DNA of 52,283 nucleotides from Haloarcula japonica DSM 6131 (lineage in GTDB: Archaea > Halobacteriota > Halobacteria > Halobacteriales > Haloarculaceae): assembly GCF_000336635.1 (NCBI RefSeq), contig NZ_AOLY01000031.1, positions 1-52,283 on the forward strand, given 5' to 3'. Made by a program: the position numbers and the translations under genes. Below, one piece after another: positions 25,571 to 34,078 of the stretch. Numbering within the stretch: the stretch's first letter is position 1; every line of letters starts with the position of its first letter. A model generated the notes under the pieces. The model was not told the DNA's origin, made no database searches, and worked only from the letters and a program-made list of their open reading frames with translations.

Positions 25571-26247
25571 CGTCGGTCCTCCAGCCGGTCCGCGAGGTCG
25601 TTGCGGTCGGCCCGGACGAACGCCTCCAGCAGTTCGCCGAAGCCGCCGTAGATGTCGGTCCCTGGTTCGTCGGCCAGCCGGTCCGCGACGCCCGCGGCCG
25701 CGTGGCCGAGGTGGCGGTCGTGGAAGTCCAGCCGAGCGATCGCAGCGTCCTCGCCGACGGCGGCTTCTCGCCGGGCGAGGTAGCCCGCGAACTCCAGTTC
25801 GTAGGTCAGGGCGTCGTGGTTGTCCCGCTCGTCCTGGTCGATTTCCAGGCCGTAGTGGCTGTAGGCTCGCGAGAGGTCTAGGTTCACGTCGTTCCAGGAG
25901 TGGTCCGGCCGGTACTTGGACTCGTACAGCGGGACCGGCGGCCCTTCTGCTTCGAGTGAGCCGTCAGTCCGGTCCGTGTACTCGCTGTAGCCGAGTTCGA
26001 AGATGTCGTTGTAGCGAGCCGCGAGCGTCTTGTAGTCGTCGTCGGTGGTCAGCGACGGGACGGCCACGTTGAGGCCAGTCCGGTCGAGACACGCTCTCAA
26101 ATCGGCTTCCAGCGTCCCGTCGGCCGCTGCGCTGTGGAACGATTCCTCGGGGTACTCGAACGCCTTGGCGAGCGTCGCGTACACTGCGCCGCGAGCGGCG
26201 GCGTCCTCGTCGATGTCGTCCATCGGGTCAGTTGGCGTAGTCGCCAT
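25567..26247 (-). CDS. narJ: NarJ/TorD-family nitrate reductase chaperone
   Basis: This 226-residue, mostly helical acidic protein belongs to the TorD/DmsD/NarJ chaperones, which help molybdopterin insertion into the catalytic subunit before export. It has the Y-x-x-L-A-x-x-F-x-Y-P start (about 23-33) and a mid-protein P-L-Y-E-S-K-Y segment. The ATG at 26247 overlaps the stop of the upstream heme-protein gene by one base. An alternative ATG lies eight codons downstream. Its place after narGH supports the assignment. Confidence 0.85.
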   Translation of the reverse strand: MATTPTDPMDDIDEDAAARGAVYATLAKAFEYPEESFHSAAADGTLEADLRACLDRTGLNVAVPSLTTDDDYKTLAARYNDIFELGYSEYTDRTDGSLEAEGPPVPLYESKYRPDHSWNDVNLDLSRAYSHYGLEIDQDERDNHDALTYELEFAGYLARREAAVGEDAAIARLDFHDRHLGHAAAGVADRLADEPGTDIYGGFGELLEAFVRADRNDLADRLEDRR

Positions 26248-27080
26248 TACTCGGCCCCCCGCGTACGGTAGATACCGAAGCTGGTGACGCCGACGACAGC
26301 GACGATGGCGATGCCGGCGAGGGTCCACAGTAGCGTCTCGTAGGGTGGTCCTTGCGGGCCGCCGCTGAACGGGTAGTAGTGCCACTCGCTGACCGCTTTC
26401 TGCCCGGACCGCTCGCCGTTGGAGCCGTTCCAGACCGCGAAGGCCACGTCGAGGTCGCCGTCGGTCCGCAGGTCGGTCCGGTTCTCGCTCGACGCATCAA
26501 GCTGCCGCGAATACACCACCGTCCAGGTAGCGTTCCCGCCCGTACCGCTGTGACTCGTATTCGCCTGCACGGTTGGGTTCTGGAACGGCGTGGTCGAGCC
26601 AGCGCCGCCGGCCAGCAGTTCTTGCGTCCCGGTCGACCCGCTCCAGTACCAGACGTTGACGCGGTTGTCGGGACCGCCCATCGCTATCGGCGGCCGGGAA
26701 CTCGTGTTGACCGGGAACTGGACCGCGACTGCGTCGGCGAACTCCCGCGTAGCGCTGGCGTTCATGTCCCGGGTCGCGTCCTGCCACTCCAGACGGACGT
26801 ACAGCCGCTGGTCAGTGCGAGCCGCCTGCACGTCGACCGTCTCGATCGACGTGTCGTCGGCGTTCGGGACGCTACTCGGGGCGCTCGAAAGCGGCACGTC
26901 CGAGGCCGGGACCTCCTCCCAGCCGTCGGCGTCCGGTTCGGCGAGGTCGGCCGTCGATACCTCCGAAACCGGGATCTCGTGTGCTGGCCGGGCGCTCACC
27001 ATCGGGGCGGCCACCGTCGAGACGACGATGAGCGCCGAAAGCACCGCCGTGAGTGCGAGCGTGCGCCGGTGGTCAGCCAT
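26247..27080 (-). CDS. Exported heme-b-type gamma subunit (ethylbenzene dehydrogenase-like)
   Basis: This 277-residue protein has an N-terminal signal-type segment (about 9-33), a beta-rich extracytoplasmic domain like the heme-b-binding gamma subunits of type II DMSO reductase family enzymes (EbdC, SerC, ClrC), and one C-terminal transmembrane helix (about 250-270). It probably relays electrons to NarH outside the membrane in place of a NarI. The axial heme ligands are not certain from inspection. The ATG at 27080 is preferred to a GTG at 27101. It follows narH after 92 bases, the only sizeable gap in the operon. Confidence 0.75.
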   Translation of the reverse strand: MADHRRTLALTAVLSALIVVSTVAAPMVSARPAHEIPVSEVSTADLAEPDADGWEEVPASDVPLSSAPSSVPNADDTSIETVDVQAARTDQRLYVRLEWQDATRDMNASATREFADAVAVQFPVNTSSRPPIAMGGPDNRVNVWYWSGSTGTQELLAGGAGSTTPFQNPTVQANTSHSGTGGNATWTVVYSRQLDASSENRTDLRTDGDLDVAFAVWNGSNGERSGQKAVSEWHYYPFSGGPQGPPYETLLWTLAGIAIVAVVGVTSFGIYRTRGAE

Positions 27081-27172
27081 CGTTGCCCACCCCCTGAGCA
27101 CGCTCCGGCGCGGTCAACTGGGGCCGCTCGCGGGCATCGCCCGCTCGCGTGTCCGAGCCGCGTAGCGGCTCG

Positions 27173-28249
27173 CTACTCATCGTCGAACACCTCCAGCCGG
27201 TACTGTTTAGCCGGGTTTTTGTCCTGAAGCAGTTCCATCAGTTCGCTATCACCACCCTGTCGAACGCGCTGCCGGTGGGCGTCGATAGTGTCGAGCGCTT
27301 CGTCGACGCCGTCGCCGAACAGGTTCCGGAGGTACTGTCGGGGAATCCGGTCGATGTCGACCGTCTCTCCGTCCTCCGTGTGCTGGCCGGGGGCGAAGGG
27401 TGGGATGTAGTAGACGTTTGGCTGCGTGCGGAACTCCGGATGCAGCGGCAGGGCCACCTCGTACTCATTGACGAGCTTGTGAATCGGTCCCTCCTCGTCG
27501 TCGAGGAAGCCGACCAGCCGGAGCTGTGGCGGGCACTCCTCGGCACAGGCCGGGGCGAACGTCTCCCCGTCGGGGCCTTCCCCCTCGATACGGGGGTAAC
27601 AGAAGATGCACTTCTCGGATTTCTTCGAGACGGTGTTGTAGTACACCTTCTTATACGGACACCCCTCGACGCAGTAGCGGTAGCCTCGGCAGCGGTCCTG
27701 ATCGACGAGGACGATGCCGTCCTCCTGGCGCTTGTACAGCGCTGAGCGCGGGCAGGCCTCGACACAGGAGGGGTGGGTGCAGTGGTTGCAGATGCGCGGC
27801 AGATAGAAGTAGTAGCTGTTGGGGTACTCGCCGGCACCCTGGTCCTCGTCCCAGTTCGGCCCCCACTCCGCGCCGTCGCGGGGCCGTAGCGGCTCGTCGC
27901 TGCCCTCGTACATGATTTCCTCGTGGTTGAACTCCCAGGCGCGGCCGTAGTCCTCCTCGTCGGGGATCTCGCCGGGCGAGCGGTCCGAATGCTCGCCCGA
28001 TTCCCAGCCGCCGCCGGAGTCCTCCCAGCCCCGCGGATACCCCTCGCCGGGCTTGGTCTCGACGTTGTTCCAGTACATGTACTCGCTGCCGCCGTCCTCC
28101 GTCCAGAGGTTCTTGCAGGCGATCGTACACGTCTGGCAGCCGATGCACTTGTTCAGGTCCATCACCATCGCGACCTGGTGGTCGACGCCGTCGGCGACGT
28201 TGACCAGCGTGTCCTCTTCTCCTTGGTCGTCCTGTTGATCGGTACTCAT
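27173..28249 (-). CDS. narH: Respiratory nitrate reductase beta subunit, iron-sulfur protein
   Basis: This 358-residue electron-transfer subunit has four ferredoxin-like cysteine groups. The first is C-x2-C-x2-C-x3-C near residues 35-45 (KCIGCQTCTIACK). The others are in the middle (CNHCTHPSCVEACP, CRGYRYCVEGCP, and C-x2-C with CAEECP). It carries electrons to the molybdenum centre of NarG. It has no own signal peptide, so it is expected to be exported as a complex with TAT-targeted NarG. The ATGA overlap with narG fixes the start. Confidence 0.93.
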   Translation of the reverse strand: MSTDQQDDQGEEDTLVNVADGVDHQVAMVMDLNKCIGCQTCTIACKNLWTEDGGSEYMYWNNVETKPGEGYPRGWEDSGGGWESGEHSDRSPGEIPDEEDYGRAWEFNHEEIMYEGSDEPLRPRDGAEWGPNWDEDQGAGEYPNSYYFYLPRICNHCTHPSCVEACPRSALYKRQEDGIVLVDQDRCRGYRYCVEGCPYKKVYYNTVSKKSEKCIFCYPRIEGEGPDGETFAPACAEECPPQLRLVGFLDDEEGPIHKLVNEYEVALPLHPEFRTQPNVYYIPPFAPGQHTEDGETVDIDRIPRQYLRNLFGDGVDEALDTIDAHRQRVRQGGDSELMELLQDKNPAKQYRLEVFDDE

Positions 28250-31104
28250 TCGGTGTCACCTCCGCTCGGTCGGATATCGACACGCACGTCGCTGTTGACC
28301 CCGGTCGGCCCCCAGTAGTTCGGGAAGAAGTGCAGGTGTTCCCCGGTGTCTTCCGGGTACTGGACCAGCTGGGTCGGCTTCATGTACATCGGGACGAGCG
28401 TGTTGAAGTTGTCCCGGTCGGGGTACTGGAACTTCTCCCAGGAGAAGAAGTGCCGGACAGTCCCCGGTTCGCTGGAGGGGTAGATCTTCGCCTGCACCTC
28501 GACGCTCCCGAGGTCGTTGTACACCTCCACGGTGTCGCCGTCCTCGATGCCCCGCTCCTCGGCGTCCTCGGGGTTCAGATACACTACGGGTTCGCCGCGC
28601 TGGAGCCTGAGCATCTTCGTGCTGTCACGCCAGGTCGAGTGGATCGACCAGCGACCGTGTGGCGTGTTGTACGAGAGCGGGTAGTCACCGCCGGTGTCCT
28701 CCGGCCCTTCCTTGTGGGTCGGCAGCTCCTCGCCGAGTTCGAGGTACCAGTCGTGGTCGATGTAGTACTGCTGCCGGCCGGTGAAGGTTGGCCATGGGTT
28801 CTTGTCGTGGACGTAGTCCTGCCACGGGACGTAGGCTTCACCGTCTTTGATGTCTGAAGTCCAGTGGTCGCCAGCTTCGAGGAACCGCTGTGGTTGCTCG
28901 TCGATGTCATCGAAGGTTATCTGCTCGTCGCTGCCCTCGGGGTTGGTCTCCTCGGAATGTTCGAGGATGAACTCCGCCGCGGCTTTGTCCTCGACGAGCC
29001 CTTCTTCTTCGCCGGTCTCCCAGTCACGGACGTAGTCATCGTAGATGGTCGTGAGGTCGATAGTCCGGTCGAATTTGCGGTCCTCGACCGGCTCGACACC
29101 GCGTTCCTGAGCGCGCTCCTGTATCTTCTCGGCGAGCAGGCGGAATATCTCCCAGTCGGTCTTGGCCTCGCCGAGCGGCTCGACGGCCGGCGTGAACGGG
29201 TGCACGTACGTGTGCATGTCCGTTTCCGAGAGGTCGTACTTCTCGTAGTGGCTGGCGGCCGGCAGGACGATGTCCGAGTACATCGCCGTCGAGTCCATCC
29301 GGAAGTTGATGTCGACGACGAGGTCGAGTTTGGGCCAGAGCTGTTCTTCGAGGGCGACGTTGCCCTTGGCCTGGTTGAAGTAGTTCCCCCGCCAGACGAA
29401 CATCGTCGATGGGTCCGGCCGGTTCCCGTCGTCCCGTTCCTCGGGGTAGACCGGCATCCATCCCTTGTCGATGGACTCGCGTATCTTCTCGGCGGTGTCC
29501 GGGTCCGTGTTGTCGAGGATGCCCGCGTGGAAGTACGTCCACAGCGTCGTCGGGACGCCGCGGACGTTCCCGGTCGGGAACGAAAGCACCTGCCAGCCGT
29601 GGAACGACCAGATCTTCTCCTGGCCGACGTAGTGGTCCAGCCCGGTACCGGGGTCGCCGAGGTTCCCCGTCAGCGTCACGAGCAACTGGATTGCGCGGTT
29701 GCCAAGGTCGTTGTGATACCAGTCGTTGACGCCCTTGCCGTGGATGATTTTGGCCGCGTCGGCCTCGGCGAACTCGCGGGCGATCCGCTGGTAGGTGTTC
29801 TCGCCGACGCCGGTCTCCTCGTGGACGACAGCCGGCGTGTACTGGCTGAGTTCGTCGGTGAGGTTCTCCCAGACTGAACGGACTGCGACGCTACCCTCGT
29901 CGGTGTCGACGCTTCGCTCGACCGATAACTGTGGGTCGAAGTCGAGTTCGATGCTCTTCGAGTGGTCGTGCTGGCCGTCCCGCTCGCCCAGCGAGCCGGG
30001 AGCACGACGGAGGTTTCCGTCGGCGTCGACCATAACGAACACCTTCTCGGGATCGTCGGCGTCCTCCGCGAGGCCAACCTCGCTGGCCCGGAGGAACTTG
30101 CCGGTGTCCTCCCGGACGAGCAGCGGCATGTCGGTCTGCTCTTTGAGGTGTGCCTCGTCGTGCAGCCCTTCGTCGACGATGGTCTGGGCCATGCCCAGCG
30201 CGAGCGCGGTGTCGCTGCCGCCGTGGGGCGAGAGCCACTCGTCGGTGTGGATGGCCGTCTGTGAGTAGTCAGTGAAGACACCGACACGCTTTGCGCCCTC
30301 GTAGCCGGCGTCGAGGAAGTACTTCGCGTCGGGGATGCGCGTGACGTTGATGTTCGACCCCCAGGCGATGATGTAGTCCGAGTTGTGCCAGTCAGCGGAT
30401 TCGGCGTTGTCCGTCTGGGTGCCCCACGTGATCGGCTGGCCCGGCGGCAGGTCCGAGTACCAGTCGTAGAAGCTGTGCGAGACGCCGCCCAGTAGATTGA
30501 CGAGCCGGCTCCCGCTGGCGAAGGAAACCGGTGACATCGCCGGAATGGGCGTAAAGCCCGAAATCGCGTCGTACCGACCCGCCTGCACCTCGTCGATGAC
30601 GTGGTCGGCGATCTCGGTGAGCGCCTCGTCCCAGCTAATCCGCTCCCACTGGCCCTCGCCGCGTTCGCCCGTGCGACGGAGCGGATGGAGCACGCGCTGG
30701 TCGGCGTTGACGTAGTCCGTGTAACAGGCCCCCTTCTGGCACCCGCGCGGATTGGGGTCCGGGAGGCTCTCGTCGAAGGTCGGGTAGTCGCCGGCCTGTT
30801 CCTCGCGCCAGACCTGCCCGTCCTTGACGTAGACGTTCCACGAACAGGAACCGGTGCAGTTGACGCTGTGGGTCGAGCGGGCGACGGAGTCCCAGTCCCA
30901 CTCGTCGCGGTACAGGTCCTCCCAGTCCCGATACGGGTAGTTCCCGATAGGGTCGTCGACCGCTTCGAGACCGTCCATGCCGTCGTCGGCGAAGGACAGC
31001 CCCGTCGCACCCAGCAGCGACGCGGCACCGAGGCCGCGCACGAAGTCGCGGCGACTGATTCCAGCACTGTCCGCCTCGTCGTCGGTCAGGTCGTTTCTAC
31101 TCAT
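28246..31104 (-). CDS. narG: Respiratory nitrate reductase alpha subunit, TAT-exported molybdoenzyme
   Basis: This 952-residue bis-MGD molybdopterin enzyme reduces nitrate to nitrite. A twin-arginine signal (SRRDFVRG, about 17-24) predicts export, so the active site faces outward, as established for haloarchaeal pNar. The FeS-binding N-terminal region has the His/Cys pattern HSVNCTGSC with RGCQKGAC downstream. The dinucleotide-binding C-terminal domain includes a SYNTPHGRWSIHS-type segment. Length is shorter than cytoplasmic bacterial NarG, as expected. It overlaps the upstream 60-residue gene by eight bases and narH by four. Confidence 0.94.
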   Translation of the reverse strand: MSRNDLTDDEADSAGISRRDFVRGLGAASLLGATGLSFADDGMDGLEAVDDPIGNYPYRDWEDLYRDEWDWDSVARSTHSVNCTGSCSWNVYVKDGQVWREEQAGDYPTFDESLPDPNPRGCQKGACYTDYVNADQRVLHPLRRTGERGEGQWERISWDEALTEIADHVIDEVQAGRYDAISGFTPIPAMSPVSFASGSRLVNLLGGVSHSFYDWYSDLPPGQPITWGTQTDNAESADWHNSDYIIAWGSNINVTRIPDAKYFLDAGYEGAKRVGVFTDYSQTAIHTDEWLSPHGGSDTALALGMAQTIVDEGLHDEAHLKEQTDMPLLVREDTGKFLRASEVGLAEDADDPEKVFVMVDADGNLRRAPGSLGERDGQHDHSKSIELDFDPQLSVERSVDTDEGSVAVRSVWENLTDELSQYTPAVVHEETGVGENTYQRIAREFAEADAAKIIHGKGVNDWYHNDLGNRAIQLLVTLTGNLGDPGTGLDHYVGQEKIWSFHGWQVLSFPTGNVRGVPTTLWTYFHAGILDNTDPDTAEKIRESIDKGWMPVYPEERDDGNRPDPSTMFVWRGNYFNQAKGNVALEEQLWPKLDLVVDINFRMDSTAMYSDIVLPAASHYEKYDLSETDMHTYVHPFTPAVEPLGEAKTDWEIFRLLAEKIQERAQERGVEPVEDRKFDRTIDLTTIYDDYVRDWETGEEEGLVEDKAAAEFILEHSEETNPEGSDEQITFDDIDEQPQRFLEAGDHWTSDIKDGEAYVPWQDYVHDKNPWPTFTGRQQYYIDHDWYLELGEELPTHKEGPEDTGGDYPLSYNTPHGRWSIHSTWRDSTKMLRLQRGEPVVYLNPEDAEERGIEDGDTVEVYNDLGSVEVQAKIYPSSEPGTVRHFFSWEKFQYPDRDNFNTLVPMYMKPTQLVQYPEDTGEHLHFFPNYWGPTGVNSDVRVDIRPSGGDTE

Positions 31105-31279
31105 TGGTGATGAACACTGTCGCAGTCGCGCAGGCAGTGCCGGCCACGGCCAGCGCGATGCCGGCGAGCGTGCCGCCGCCGACTTCGAGGCCGGCGGCGA
31201 CCAGCACGAGGCCGACCAGCTTGCTCGTCGTATCCAGCAGGCGATACTGCCGCTCTGTCAGTTCGACGCTCGCAGTCAT
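31097..31279 (-). CDS. 60-residue two-helix membrane protein between narC and narG
   Basis: This small protein has a polar N-terminus (about 1-18) and two hydrophobic helices (about 19-33 and 37-57) rich in Ala, Gly and Val. Its ATG overlaps the narC stop (ATGA) and its end overlaps narG by eight bases, so it is surely translated with the complex. I recall a small open frame at the same place in other haloarchaeal nar operons. It may be a minor membrane subunit associated with the cytochrome b. No cofactor ligands are visible. Confidence 0.78.
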   Translation of the reverse strand: MTASVELTERQYRLLDTTSKLVGLVLVAAGLEVGGGTLAGIALAVAGTACATATVFITNE

Positions 31280-32670
31280 GCGTCTCCCTCCGGTTCGGTG
31301 CTGTCCGGTTCGTCCCCGACGGAGCCGCCGTCCGCGGCCACGTCGCCCTCCTGTGACGGGGCGGGCTCGCCGTCGCGCAACAGCAGGTAGGTGATGCCGC
31401 CGAAGACGGGTGGGACGATGAGCAACGCGGCCGTCAGAATGGGGTTGACCACGTTCGTCGTCGTCCCAAGCACCTGGTCCGCGAGAATGTTGTTCATCCC
31501 CGCGATGGAGGCGATCATGATGAACGCAACGGCGGCCACCCCCACTCCGGTCTGCCAGGCCCGATCCAGCGGGTCTGCGGTGAAGTGGATCGGCCCGGTC
31601 CGGTCGATGAACGGCCAGACGGCGACCGCGGCAAACACCAGCCCCGGAAGGACGATGCCGCCGATGAACTCCCCGTTGATGTGAGCCGGTCCGATGCTGA
31701 AGCTGATCTGTGGCAGGAGCTTCAGGAAGCCGTACACCCACATCAGGAACCAGTCCGGCATGATGAGTTCCGGCGTGGCTGCGGGGTCGTTCGGCCCGTA
31801 CTCGGCGACGTTGTGGACCGGCAGCAGGCCCGCAAGCGCCGACAGCGTCGCCGCGGTGACGAAGAACACCACCGCGGAGACGGCGGCCTGGTTCGGGAAC
31901 GCGGGTAGGCCGATGATGATGTCGTCGTCTTCCTCGTCGACAGTCTGGCGGCCGGCCGTCACGTCACCGTCCCGCGGGGCCTCGGTGTGTTTCTGCCGGA
32001 TGAGGATGGCCATGTGGACGGCCAGGCCCACGGCGATGGCCGCCGGTATCACGAGGATGTGCAGGAAGTACAGCCGTGGGATGGTGGCACTGGACGGGAA
32101 TTCACCCCCGAACACCACTTGGCCGAGGAAATCACCTAACAGGGGGATGGATATCGTGAGGTTGTAGCCGATGCCTGTCGCTGTGGCAGCGAACTCGTCG
32201 AACGGCAAGGCGTAGCCGGTGTACGCCGCACCCATCGAGAGGGCCGCCAGGCCGGTGCCGACGATCCAGTTGGGCTCCCGCGGATTGCGGTATGCGCCGG
32301 TGAAAAACACCCGTAACATGTGCAACCCTATTGAGGCGACAAAGAGGTGGGCCGCCCAGTGGTGGAGCCGGCGGATGAACATCCCGAATGGCACGTCGTA
32401 GGTGATGTGCAACACCGAGACGAACGCTTCGGGCATCTCCTGGCCCTGGAACTTCTGGACGCTGCCGTCGTACTCCACGTCGGAGGTCGAGGGTTCGAAG
32501 AAGAACCCGAGGAAGATCCCCGACAGGATCAGGAGGAGGAAACAGAACAGCGCCACCTCGCCCAGCAGGAACGAGTCCTCTGCCGGGAACGCCTTGCCGA
32601 GGAACTTCTGACCGTTCTCCAGATCGAGGCGCGTGTCGAACCAGTTGTAGACGGCTTCGGCGCGGGACAT
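31276..32670 (-). CDS. narC: Cytochrome b subunit of the nitrate reductase complex
   Basis: This 464-residue membrane protein combines a cytochrome b N-terminal part (four helices) with a subunit IV-like C-terminal part. Paired heme ligands are seen as HHWAAHLF...LH and HILVIP...VH, the His-x13/14-His spacing of cytochrome b. With the Rieske protein it should form a quinol-oxidising module that passes electrons to NarGH. The ATG at 32670 is used (a GTG one codon earlier is also in frame). It overlaps the narB stop by one base. A Pro/Asp/Glu-rich cytoplasmic tail ends the protein. Confidence 0.9.
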   Translation of the reverse strand: MSRAEAVYNWFDTRLDLENGQKFLGKAFPAEDSFLLGEVALFCFLLLILSGIFLGFFFEPSTSDVEYDGSVQKFQGQEMPEAFVSVLHITYDVPFGMFIRRLHHWAAHLFVASIGLHMLRVFFTGAYRNPREPNWIVGTGLAALSMGAAYTGYALPFDEFAATATGIGYNLTISIPLLGDFLGQVVFGGEFPSSATIPRLYFLHILVIPAAIAVGLAVHMAILIRQKHTEAPRDGDVTAGRQTVDEEDDDIIIGLPAFPNQAAVSAVVFFVTAATLSALAGLLPVHNVAEYGPNDPAATPELIMPDWFLMWVYGFLKLLPQISFSIGPAHINGEFIGGIVLPGLVFAAVAVWPFIDRTGPIHFTADPLDRAWQTGVGVAAVAFIMIASIAGMNNILADQVLGTTTNVVNPILTAALLIVPPVFGGITYLLLRDGEPAPSQEGDVAADGGSVGDEPDSTEPEGDA

Positions 32671-33326
32671 CACTCACCCCCCGGGCCGATTGGCCCCTCG
32701 AAGTCGCCGGTGGCGACGAGGAATCCGTCGCTGGTCATCGTAATCGGAAGCTGTGGGAGCGGTCGTCCCGGTGGGCCGCCGCTGACCGCCGCCCCTTCCA
32801 GAACGTTGAATTTCCCGAAGTGGCAGGGACAGACGACCAGGTCTTCCTCCCGATCCGAGACCATACAACCGGCGTGGGTACACACCTTGGAGAAGGCGGC
32901 GTAGCCGTTGACGGTGAACCCCTCCGAGATGTCGCTGCCGTAGTCCGACTCGGCATAGCGCACCAGCAGCGTCGGTGCGTCTTCGATGCCAGGCCGGGGC
33001 TCCGGGAACACGGTCATGTGTTCGCCCTCGGAGAGCCGACCCTCGGTGATGCGCTCGCCTTCGCCGTCGACGAGGTGGATGCCGTCGGAGTACACAGGTC
33101 CCTTGTACCCTCGCTCGAACACCTGCGTGGTGCTGGCGAGGGGTGCGGTGAGGCTGGCGACGGCGGTCAGGCCGCCGACGGTTGCGAGGAATTTCGCGAA
33201 GTCCCGGCGGCGGAGTTCTGCGCGGGCGTCCCCGTACAGTGTTGGGGACGTACCGGTGGCCCCGTCACACGAGCAGTCGTCGCCCTGTTCCTCGTCGTCG
33301 TCATCGGGTTTCGGATACTCTATCAT
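32670..33326 (-). CDS. narB: Rieske iron-sulfur protein of the nitrate reductase complex
   Basis: This 218-residue protein contains a twin-arginine membrane anchor ([14 protein letters not shown], about 39-52) and a C-terminal Rieske domain with both cluster boxes, CTHAGC and CPCHFG (two Cys and two His ligands). It carries electrons from quinol through the cytochrome b module. The short Cys pair near the N-terminus (CSC, about 18-20) is not part of the Rieske site. ATG 33326 overlaps the upstream stop (ATGA). The open frame to 33587 is a shadow extension. Confidence 0.92.
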   Translation of the reverse strand: MIEYPKPDDDDEEQGDDCSCDGATGTSPTLYGDARAELRRRDFAKFLATVGGLTAVASLTAPLASTTQVFERGYKGPVYSDGIHLVDGEGERITEGRLSEGEHMTVFPEPRPGIEDAPTLLVRYAESDYGSDISEGFTVNGYAAFSKVCTHAGCMVSDREEDLVVCPCHFGKFNVLEGAAVSGGPPGRPLPQLPITMTSDGFLVATGDFEGPIGPGGE

Positions 33327-33898
33327 TCGTGCCCCCTGATTTCGGCGACTTCGACGTGTGGCATGAACCAGGCGTAGTACGCGACCGTCGAGAGCGCGAG
33401 CGAGAGGAACATTCCGGTCGCGTACAGCCCGAAGTACTGGGTGCGGGCGAGCGTGAGGTACTCGCCAGTGAACAGCGCCGCGAAGGCGATAGACAGGACT
33501 GTCAGCCCGCTCATGGCGACTAGTCCTTCTATGGCGTCCGAGGCGTCGTGGTACTCGACGACCCAGCGGTGTTCCGTGTTGAGCCACGGCAGCGAGACGG
33601 TTCCGCCGTCGGTCACAGGTTCGGCCTCGTCGGGTGGCCGGACCGCCCTGTTCATGAACTGGTGGGCGGCCGTGAGCACGCCAACCAGACCGAACAGGGC
33701 AACCCAGACGACGACGCCGACCTGGCTCGGCGACAGCTTGTTCGGCGTCTCTATTGGGCTATCGAGCGGCCGGATGTCGCTGACGCTCTCGTCGATAGCG
33801 ATTTCCTCCGACGGTGGCTCGCCGTGCAAGGCGACGTACCACATCGGCAGCAACACCGCTGTTATCAACAGACCGATGAGTATCGTGTTGCGTCTCAT
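33323..33898 (-). CDS. Membrane protein, first gene of the nitrate reductase operon
   Basis: This 191-residue protein has an N-terminal helix (about 6-23), a polar exported-looking segment, and helices at about 60-80, 125-145 and 152-172. The start is the ATG at 33898, about 85 bases after the predicted transcription start from the TATA box at 34009-34014. It has no cofactor motif that I recognise. As promoter-proximal gene, coupled to narB, it is probably a membrane subunit or assembly factor of the complex. Confidence 0.78.
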   Translation of the reverse strand: MRRNTILIGLLITAVLLPMWYVALHGEPPSEEIAIDESVSDIRPLDSPIETPNKLSPSQVGVVVWVALFGLVGVLTAAHQFMNRAVRPPDEAEPVTDGGTVSLPWLNTEHRWVVEYHDASDAIEGLVAMSGLTVLSIAFAALFTGEYLTLARTQYFGLYATGMFLSLALSTVAYYAWFMPHVEVAEIRGHE

Positions 33899-34008
33899 AA
33901 TCTTGTGTTATCTCGATTCGCCAGCGATTCGAACGGCTACGCTGTGTCGCTGTGTTCGGGGTTTGTTCCAGAACCCGGATGAACTGCCAGCCCGACATCT
34001 TAGGTCCA

Positions 34009-34055
34009 TTATATGGCGGTTTTTTGCACGAACATGTTCGCATGCCATTTCTTAT
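34009..34055. promoter_or_regulatory. Divergent nar/narO promoters with shared palindromic operator
   Basis: A perfect palindrome, CGAACATGTTCG, lies at 34029-34040. On its left, TTATAT (34009-34014) reads as a minus-strand TATA box for the nar operon. On its right, TTTCTTAT (34048-34055) is a plus-strand TATA box 27 bases before the narO ATG. The palindrome is therefore close upstream of both boxes, the usual position for a haloarchaeal activator site. I recall GTTCG/CGAAC inverted repeats being reported for NarO-controlled promoters in Haloferax. NarO binding here is inferred. Confidence 0.72.
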
Positions 34056-34078
34056 GGCAGCCGAGCCATTTACCGTGT

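Noticed and set aside
28864..29877. A 337-codon plus-strand open frame inside narG, and a 463-codon minus-strand frame at 29676-31067
   Set aside because: Both lie wholly within narG, whose frame is confirmed by cofactor motifs and the twin-arginine signal. Long alternative frames are expected in GC-rich haloarchaeal DNA.
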